From the NCBI GenBank assembly GCA_023228125.1, contig JALOBT010000033.1, positions 1 to 29,228 of the forward strand: a DNA stretch of 29,228 nucleotides, given 5' to 3'. The notes under the pieces were generated by a model. It was given only the letters and a program-made list of their open reading frames with translations. It searched no databases and had not been told where the DNA came from. Below are positions 24,341 to 29,228 of this stretch, piece after piece (the stretch's first letter is position 1; every line of letters begins with the position of its first letter). Both the position numbers and the translations under genes were made by a program. The DNA comes from Candidatus Cloacimonadota bacterium (lineage in GTDB: Bacteria; Cloacimonadota; Cloacimonadia; Cloacimonadales; Cloacimonadaceae).

Positions 24341-25300
24341 CTATTTACCGAAATTGTAATTCACGGTTAACTGATTGATGAGCCCCAAATCTCCATAAGA
24401 GGCCAGGGCATAATCCAAATCAAAATTGCCGGTTTTCCAGCCCAGGCCGAGGCTGCCGCCACCCAGGTAACCCAAAAAGCTACCCATGTGATAATCTGCG
24501 GCATTGCTTTTGAGGCCAGCCCTCAGTGCCAAACTGGGATACAGGGAATATTCCAGCCCCACGCGCAGCAATATTTTCTCACCACCCGCTTTGCCAATAT
24601 CTATCATAGAGATCAAATCTTCGCGCATTTGCACAGATAATCCGGCATTATAGCTCAGCGGCAATCTTTCCTTATATTTGGCCTGGGTATAATATGAGCT
24701 CTGAAACCCGATATTCCGCAGAGTGAGCCCCACCTTAACTTTTTCATTGACAGTATGATGTATCACTCCCAAGTCTATCATCACAGCAGTGGCATTGGCG
24801 TCATCAATGCTGTCGTAGATCAATTTCAGACTCCCACCCAGATCCAGGGCCGGACTGATGAAGTGAGCCACAGAAGCTGAAGCTATCAGGCTCTGTGCAC
24901 CAAAGCTATCTCCGGTTTCGATCAATTCTCCCGAAGGGCTGATTTCGGTGCGGTCCATACTCCCACTATTCCAATAGCGCAGGCTGGCGCCATAGGCCAT
25001 ATAGATATCCCGGGGATACACATAGTCTATGCTGCCTCCGCCGCTACCGACAAAATGATTCATAGCGGTGGCAGCCAAAGCTCCATTTGGCGTGCGCAAG
25101 ATGGCAGCAGGATTGAAGGTGAGCGAGCCGGCATTCTCAGCCAGAGCAGTCACAGCTCCGCCCAGGGCCATAGCTTTGGCATTGTAAATCAGCTTCAGAG
25201 TGTCGAATCCGGTACTCGCGGCATCTTCACTCTGAGCTACCAGAGGCATGAGGCTACTTAGCAGTAGCAGCGTTAATAATATCTTGCATTGTTTGAACAT
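24341..25300 (-). CDS. PorV/PorQ family outer-membrane protein
   Basis: A 319-residue product with a signal peptide (about 1-22, ending LVAQS). The family pattern is IYNAKAMALGGAVTALAENAGSLTFNPAAI (about 38-67), followed by alternating beta strands and a terminal NYNFGK. ATG 25300 is used; an in-frame TTG at 25306 lies closer to GGGAG and is an alternative. The start lies about 50 bases inside the end of the EIIA gene, an overlap that suggests coupled translation. Unlike the PorV-like protein of the TonB operon, it lacks the acidic DxDxDG insertion. PorQ-type family members work with type IX secretion; a role here is inference only. Confidence 0.75.
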   Translation of the reverse strand: MFKQCKILLTLLLLSSLMPLVAQSEDAASTGFDTLKLIYNAKAMALGGAVTALAENAGSLTFNPAAILRTPNGALAATAMNHFVGSGGGSIDYVYPRDIYMAYGASLRYWNSGSMDRTEISPSGELIETGDSFGAQSLIASASVAHFISPALDLGGSLKLIYDSIDDANATAVMIDLGVIHHTVNEKVKVGLTLRNIGFQSSYYTQAKYKERLPLSYNAGLSVQMREDLISMIDIGKAGGEKILLRVGLEYSLYPSLALRAGLKSNAADYHMGSFLGYLGGGSLGLGWKTGNFDLDYALASYGDLGLINQLTVNYNFGK

Positions 25301-25727
25301 GTTCAAATAACTCCCGATCAGAGTTTGATCCGAGCAATTTAGCCCGGTTTTGGTCCTGTCTCAGATGTTCCGACAGGCTACGGAGGATGCGCATGTATTC
25401 CTGGTTCGAATTTTGTGGCACCGCGATCATAAAGACCAGATTCACCGGCTCATTATCGACTGCCCCAAATTCCAAGGCTTCCTTGAGCATGCATACCGCT
25501 ATTTTCAGACAATTTACCGTAAGATCACGGGCATGGGGAATGGCTATCCCGTGTCCTATACCAGTGCTCATGATCTCTTCACGACCTTTCACCGCAGCCA
25601 GATAGCGATCTGGAAAGCTCAGGCATCCGCTACTTGAAAGCAGATCTGCCATATAGTCCAGACATTCGCCTTTACTTTCAAAAGCATCCACGATGCGTAC
25701 TAAATCCAATTTAAATAGTGCGTTCAT
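25254..25727 (-). CDS. PTS EIIA type-2 domain protein (EIIA-Ntr/fructose-like)
   Basis: A 157-residue single-domain protein of the fructose/mannitol/nitrogen EIIA family. The phosphorylated histidine is H65 in GIGHGIAIPHARD. No HPr, EI or transporter domains are seen nearby, so a regulatory (PtsN-like) role is more likely than sugar uptake. It overlaps the PorV/PorQ-like gene by about 50 bases and heads the seven-gene operon that ends with purM. Confidence 0.85.
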   Translation of the reverse strand: MNALFKLDLVRIVDAFESKGECLDYMADLLSSSGCLSFPDRYLAAVKGREEIMSTGIGHGIAIPHARDLTVNCLKIAVCMLKEALEFGAVDNEPVNLVFMIAVPQNSNQEYMRILRSLSEHLRQDQNRAKLLGSNSDRELFEHVQTMQDIINAATAK

Positions 25728-25755
25728 CTTCTATCCACATACTTAGTTAAGAGGC

Positions 25756-25783
25756 AGTATTTTGAACCCTGCTATATAGTCAA
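25756..25783 (-). promoter_or_regulatory. Possible promoter for operon 2
   Basis: On the minus strand, TTGACT (25778-25783) is followed after 16 bases by AATACT (25756-25761), about 30 bases before the EIIA start and directly after the histidine-kinase stop. This is a moderate match only. Confidence 0.35.
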
Positions 25784-26959
25784 TCAAATTCTGCCTGGCA
25801 GAGTCAGAGTAAACTTCGTGCCATGATTTAGTTTGCTTTCCACCCGAATTTGCCCGCCCAAAAGCCTGGTAAAATTATCCACCAAAATCAGGCCCAGCCC
25901 GCTCCCGCTTTCATTTGCCGTGCCGTATTGCCTGAATTCATTATCGATCCTGAATATATTTTGCAGATTCTGCCGTGGAATGCCTATCCCTTGATCTTTT
26001 ACGCTTACAGAGATGCAAGAGCTATCCATTTTGAGCTGCACGGTAATTTTGCTTTGGGGGCCTGAGTATTTCACTGCGTTTGAGATCAAATTCCTGAAGA
26101 TTGAGGAAAGCATCCGAACATCACTTTCCACCATGCAATCATCCTGATGGTCAAAAACTATTTCAATTCCTTTTTGTATAGAGTTCTTTTGATAGTGTTT
26201 TATAGCATATCCTATGGTCTGGGAAAGGGAGACGAATTCTTTCTGAACCAGCATCTGCCCGGTTTGCAGCTTTGCCCAATCCAAGAGGTTCTCCAAAAGC
26301 GTAAGAATCCCGCAGGCGGCACTGTTTACCTGCAAAAAAGCGTCCTCAATCTGAGCCTGGCCAAAAATGCCGTAATTCCCCGCCACAAATTCTGAAAGCG
26401 AAATGATGCTATAGACAGGATTCCGCAGATCGTGCGCCACCAGCGAAAAAAACCTGTCTTTGGTAGCATTTAGCTCCAAAAGCTCCGCTGCGGCTTGTTT
26501 CAATTCCTCTTCTGTGCTGTGCCGGGACGTCACATCGATGATTAAACCATCCAAAAATACAGGATTGTGATCACTGTCATAAACCGCATTGCCTTGTTCC
26601 CAGACCCATTTTGTCGCCCCATCTCTGCAACTAATCCGATATTCAAGCTGAAACTGGGTGCGCGCTTGAACAGCTTCCCCTATAAGTTTGTGAACCATCT
26701 GCCGGTCTGCTTCCAAGATCACATCATCATAGCTCAGCGAAGCATTGTCGATCAAATCATTCACATGATAGCCCGTCAAATCTGCACAGCCTTCCGAGAT
26801 AAATATCATCGACCACTGGGAATCGTTTTTACAGCGGTAAGCCATCCCCGGGAGATTGTGCATTAGATTGGGCAACATGCTCAGACTAATCCCTTGGAGC
26901 CTGGTTTTATCCTGCTTCAGAAGGGAATTTTCATTTATTTTATTTGTCTTTTCTTCCAT
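25784..26959 (-). CDS. PAS-domain sensor histidine kinase (orphan, probably soluble)
   Basis: A 391-residue protein from ATG 26959; in-frame GTG codons at 26971 and 27016 are alternatives. A PAS/PAC fold spans about 30-150 (MAYRCKNDSQWSMIFISEGC, then YRISCRDGATKWVWEQGNAV). The dimerisation and phosphoacceptor region has the H-box FSLVAHDLRNPVYS (about 182-195). The ATPase domain has N-box FRNLISNAVKYS, G1 DQGIGIP and G2 SGSGLGL. There is no membrane segment, so it senses a cytoplasmic signal through PAS. No response regulator is encoded next to it. Its upstream region contains the repeats that border the group II intron. Confidence 0.9.
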   Translation of the reverse strand: MEEKTNKINENSLLKQDKTRLQGISLSMLPNLMHNLPGMAYRCKNDSQWSMIFISEGCADLTGYHVNDLIDNASLSYDDVILEADRQMVHKLIGEAVQARTQFQLEYRISCRDGATKWVWEQGNAVYDSDHNPVFLDGLIIDVTSRHSTEEELKQAAAELLELNATKDRFFSLVAHDLRNPVYSIISLSEFVAGNYGIFGQAQIEDAFLQVNSAACGILTLLENLLDWAKLQTGQMLVQKEFVSLSQTIGYAIKHYQKNSIQKGIEIVFDHQDDCMVESDVRMLSSIFRNLISNAVKYSGPQSKITVQLKMDSSCISVSVKDQGIGIPRQNLQNIFRIDNEFRQYGTANESGSGLGLILVDNFTRLLGGQIRVESKLNHGTKFTLTLPGRI

Positions 26960-27016
26960 GGTATTCACCAATGGCAGACCTGCCAAAAGTGTCAAGCTGG
27001 AATTTTTTGCTGACAC

Positions 27017-27363
27017 GGAAATTTAGCAAAGACGGTTCAATTCCTCTGCCCAAGTCACGCCACTTTCTTTTGCACTTTAAGCTGAAAAAGTGGCCAAAGC
27101 CTGTTTCAATCCTTATTATCCAGGCCTAATACCTGCAAAGCGAGAACAAGGCGCTATTTTAGACAAATCCTGAATATGAATGATGATGATAATAGAACAC
27201 AGATCGGAGGATCGAGAGGATTTGTTGGATTAAAAAGCTAGGGGTTTTGGGCGAAAACCCAAGTCCTGCGTATGTGGGTTGTAGGGGTTTTGGGCGAAAA
27301 CCCAAGTCCTGCCTATGAATAATGATGATGATAGAACAAAGATCGGGCGGATCGTGTGAGTCT
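27017..27363. other. Repeat-rich, gene-free stretch between kinase and intron
   Basis: Holds a 26-base segment at 27031-27056 matching the complement of 529-554. A degenerate segment at 27178-27219 echoes 27317-27360 (ATGATGATGATAGAAC and the following bases), and there is a duplicated 31-base unit. Bases 27301-27363 match the complement of 474-536. I see no gene here. Confidence 0.7.
27239..27312 (+). repeat. Two-copy tandem repeat with small hairpin
   Basis: A 31-base unit occurs at 27239-27269 and 27282-27312 (period 43). Each copy contains GGGTTTT-GGGCG-AAAACCC, a seven-base-pair hairpin. The unit ends in AAGTCCTGC, the complement of the GCAGGACTT in the left-end repeat. Confidence 0.8.
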
Positions 27364-27403
27364 GTCGAGTAGGTAAGGGGAGTTTCACCCCAAACCCCTC
27401 ACA
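27364..27403 (-). ncRNA. Group II intron domain VI and 3' splice site
   Basis: On the minus strand a GGGG...CCCC stem closes a loop containing GGGGTGAAA and is followed by TTACCTACTCGAC. An adenosine in the 3' strand (CCUUACCUAC) is the likely branch point. Confidence 0.75.
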
Positions 27404-27437
27404 GAACCGTACGTGAAGCTCTCGCTTCATACGGCTC
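27404..27437 (-). ncRNA. Group II intron domain V
   Basis: The 34-base catalytic hairpin reads GAGCCGTATGAAGC, a GAGA tetraloop, then GCTTCACGTACGGTTC on the minus strand. It shows the AGC triad near the base and a two-base bulge opposite UG. This is the signature structure of group II introns and lies only seven bases past the RT stop codon. Confidence 0.92.
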
Positions 27438-27444
27438 TTATCAT

Positions 27445-28680
27445 TCAGCCGAAGAAATACGTTGGCTTGCAGTATTTCCAGTGGACAAACAAGTCCCTCT
27501 GGGTTAGATATAGGTGTCGGAGCCAACGCATTATGCTCCTTTTCTTGTATTTTCGTAGTGCCCACTTTTTCAGCTTGAGATTCAATTGACTGTATAGATT
27601 ATTCAATTCTGATCTGTAGAATGCACCAAAGTAGTTTATGATACCACGCATTATTGGGTTTAACAGCTTCGCAAGGTCTTCGATGCTTCTAAGCGTATTA
27701 CGGCTTATATTCAGATTCCTTAGCTTCTGGGTGAATCGCTTCTTCGCCTTTTTGCCAATTGCCGGTAAGAACCAAATTTCTTTGGTTCCGCTTTTACCCA
27801 AGCAAGTTCGCGGCTTAAAATCATACCCAAGAAAGCTAAAGCTGACTTCTTTGTATGATCCTTTGCGCTGCTTGTTCTTGCAATAGACCAGCTTGGTCTT
27901 ATCCAGGTTTAGTTCTAATTTACAGGCTCGAAAGCGTTCATCTAATGCTGCTAATACCTTTTTGGCATGGCTCTCGCTCCAGCAATGCAACAAGGCATCA
28001 TCTGCATAGCGCTCAAATGGCACTCCAGGATGGTTCTTCTCCAGCCATACATCCATAACGTAATGCAGAAATAGATTCGCCAACAATGGACTTATTACGC
28101 CCCCTTGAGGCGTACCCTTCGTATTTGCTTCTATCTCCCCATTAGGTTTCTGCACGGGTGCTTTTAACCATCGCTCAATGTACAAAAGTATCCACTTCTC
28201 GCTTACATGCTTGCTAACTGCTTTCATCAACAAATCATGGTCGATATTATCAAAGAATCCCTTGATGTCTATATCTACCACAAAGCTGTATTTGAAGCAG
28301 TTATCTTTCGCTTTCCTTACAGCATCTAAAGCACTTCGATTAGGACGATAACCATAGGAGCTCTTGCTGAATATCTTCTCCAGTCGAGGTTCGATATACA
28401 TCTTCACTACCGTTTGGGCTATCCTGTCACTTACCGTTGGAATCCCAAGGGGACGCATTTTCCCGTCTCCTTTGGGGATTTCCACTCGCTTTACCGCCAT
28501 CGGAAAATAGCTGCCGGAGGACATCCGATTCCAAATCCGATACAGATTGTTTTGCCAATCCTTATCAAACTCTTGGATAGATATCTCATCTACTCCGCAA
28601 TTGCCTTTGTTGCGCTTTACCATCAAATACGCTTCATAAACTACTTGTTTCTCAATACAATATGGCTTTGTACCACTCAT
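27445..28680 (-). CDS. ltrA: Group II intron reverse transcriptase/maturase
   Basis: Helps the intron RNA fold and splice, and copies it into DNA during retrohoming. The 411-residue protein has RT blocks including MRPLGIPTVSDRIAQ (75-89), YGYRPNRSALDAV (109-121), VDIDIKGFFDNIDHD (135-149), KGTPQGGVISPLLANLF (188-204) and the catalytic YADD (225-228). A maturase/thumb region spans about 310-400 (NPIMRGIINYFGAFY at 341-355). There is no HNH endonuclease domain at the C-terminus, so target priming would depend on nascent DNA strands. GGAGG precedes ATG 28680. No frameshift or premature stop is seen, and it lies within domain IV of the intron. Confidence 0.95.
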   Translation of the reverse strand: MSGTKPYCIEKQVVYEAYLMVKRNKGNCGVDEISIQEFDKDWQNNLYRIWNRMSSGSYFPMAVKRVEIPKGDGKMRPLGIPTVSDRIAQTVVKMYIEPRLEKIFSKSSYGYRPNRSALDAVRKAKDNCFKYSFVVDIDIKGFFDNIDHDLLMKAVSKHVSEKWILLYIERWLKAPVQKPNGEIEANTKGTPQGGVISPLLANLFLHYVMDVWLEKNHPGVPFERYADDALLHCWSESHAKKVLAALDERFRACKLELNLDKTKLVYCKNKQRKGSYKEVSFSFLGYDFKPRTCLGKSGTKEIWFLPAIGKKAKKRFTQKLRNLNISRNTLRSIEDLAKLLNPIMRGIINYFGAFYRSELNNLYSQLNLKLKKWALRKYKKRSIMRWLRHLYLTQRDLFVHWKYCKPTYFFG

Positions 28681-29218
28681 TTCATTCCTCCCTGAAATTC
28701 AGGTTGACTCTGTTCGTAATACCGAATGATTCAGCCCCTTCGCTCCATTCCCATTACAGAAACTTCTTCACTACTACGAGCTGATCCGCCCCAGATATCT
28801 ACCTCGATATTTCGGCCTCGTGCCTTTGCACTTGTGCCTTTTCTCTTAACATTAAATATCTGGTTCTCAGGTTCCATCAAAGACCCTGTATTAAAGTCAT
28901 GCTATCTATATACCGTTCGCCACGCAGCCAGTAAACAGGTGTCCGCTGCATTCTGTCCCACGCTAACTCCAGAAGCGTGGTTTCGACGAAATCTTGCTTT
29001 TTTCGATACCTCATCAATAGTTCGCTTACGCTCATCTCTTTAATACGCACCTGACATATCTAATATGCCTTTTCCCTGCTCGCTCACTACAAAAGCTCTT
29101 TACTAATGCAGCAGCAGGTGGTTTGGAAAGTTCTCCTGTAAGACCTTCCCGAGGAGCCAAATCCTCATGTCCTTGATAGTTACGAAATTGAATTAACATT
29201 CAATTTCTCCTGACACAC
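28681..29218 (-). ncRNA. 5' non-coding part of the intron (domains I to IV)
   Basis: This 538-base stretch has no gene. It carries the GTGTG 5' end, the perfect 10-base-pair stem at 29184-29207 (loop of four) and the EBS1 stem-loop. I did not work out the complete domain I fold. Confidence 0.75.
28958..28980 (-). ncRNA. EBS1 stem-loop of the intron
   Basis: On the minus strand CCACGCT pairs perfectly with AGCGTGG, displaying the loop TCTGGAGTT. TGGAGTT in this loop is exactly complementary to AACTCCA, the last seven bases of the 5' exon (29219-29225). That is the expected EBS1-IBS1 target-recognition pairing. Confidence 0.8.
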
Positions 29219-29228
29219 TGGAGTTCAA
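29219..29228 (-). other. 5' exon fragment (IBS1) at the window edge
   Basis: The ten bases read TTGAACTCCA on the minus strand. They match 464-473 exactly and also 138-147, so the intron interrupts a member of the same repeat family found at the left end of the window. Confidence 0.75.

Larger units (their letters stand above)
27364..29218 (-). mobile_element. Complete group II intron with encoded RT/maturase
   Basis: On the minus strand the 1855-base intron begins GTGTGTC at 29218, matching the GUGYG consensus, and ends CTCGAC at 27364. The flanks (5' TTGAACTCCA, 3' AGACTCACACGATCC) rejoin into the uninterrupted sequence at 464-488 with one mismatch, which fixes the ends. Inside are a 10-base-pair hairpin at 29184-29207, a stem-loop presenting EBS1 (28958-28980), the RT/maturase ORF, and domains V and VI. 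All parts needed for splicing and retrohoming without an endonuclease domain appear present, so it may be active. The subclass is not certain; the compact 34-base domain V and missing endonuclease are compatible with several bacterial classes. Confidence 0.9.

Noticed and set aside
26967..26995. Promoter for the histidine kinase (TTGACA at 26990-26995, minus strand)
   Set aside because: The -35 box is perfect, but the hexamer at 17 bases is ATTGGT and would leave under ten bases before the start codon.
27178..27363. Possible CRISPR array
   Set aside because: There are only two copies of the 31-base unit, the spacing is short (12 bases), and the neighbouring similar segment is a decayed interspersed repeat. 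No cas genes are present.
27445..28680. Retron or defence-associated reverse transcriptase
   Set aside because: The maturase region, domain V and VI directly downstream and the GTGTG 5' end show it is a group II intron protein.

Overview
The window most likely comes from a Gram-negative anaerobe of the Fibrobacteres-Chlorobi-Bacteroidetes assemblage, and I would guess Candidatus Cloacimonadota. The clues are lysine-fermentation genes, PorV/PorQ-like outer-membrane proteins, exported proteins with type-IX-like C-terminal sorting domains, and a complete TonB/ExbB/ExbD system. The phylum is an inference from gene content; no rRNA or tRNA gene is visible.

Left edge (1-674): no conventional gene. 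It holds a 459-base element bounded by 58-base inverted repeats, with a very strong internal hairpin and a small ORF that has its own ribosome binding site. Next comes an 81-base repeat that recurs inverted at the far right of the window, and then a promoter.

Plus-strand operon (675-6148): kdd, kamA, a KamB-like P-loop protein, a cation diffusion facilitator and an M23 envelope peptidase, with short or overlapping junctions. The first three belong to the 3-keto-5-aminohexanoate route of lysine fermentation, but the other pathway genes are not here. A 660-base spacer (6149-6811) follows, with two identical 90-base direct repeats, an inverted partial copy and a terminator hairpin.

Minus-strand operon 1 (18524 down to 6812) runs from a well-formed promoter at 18621-18649. 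In transcription order it encodes a TonB-dependent receptor, ExbB, two different ExbDs, TonB, a 1045-residue exported protein with a C-terminal sorting domain, a PorV-like barrel, and a second sorting-domain protein. It packs outer-membrane energisation and probable secretion/surface-attachment components into one 12-kb unit and is the best candidate for a poorly described system.

Minus-strand operon 2 (25727 down to 18726): a PTS EIIA-like protein, a second PorV/PorQ-like protein, glyS (without glyQ), pta, an aspartate-type aminotransferase, a 69-residue membrane protein and purM. An orphan PAS histidine kinase lies just upstream (26959 down to 25784).

Right edge (27017-29228): short repeats and a complete group II intron on the minus strand (29218 to 27364) encoding a reverse transcriptase/maturase. 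Its ends can be placed to the base because an uninterrupted copy of its target lies at 464-476. The putative EBS1 loop pairs over seven bases with the 5' exon.
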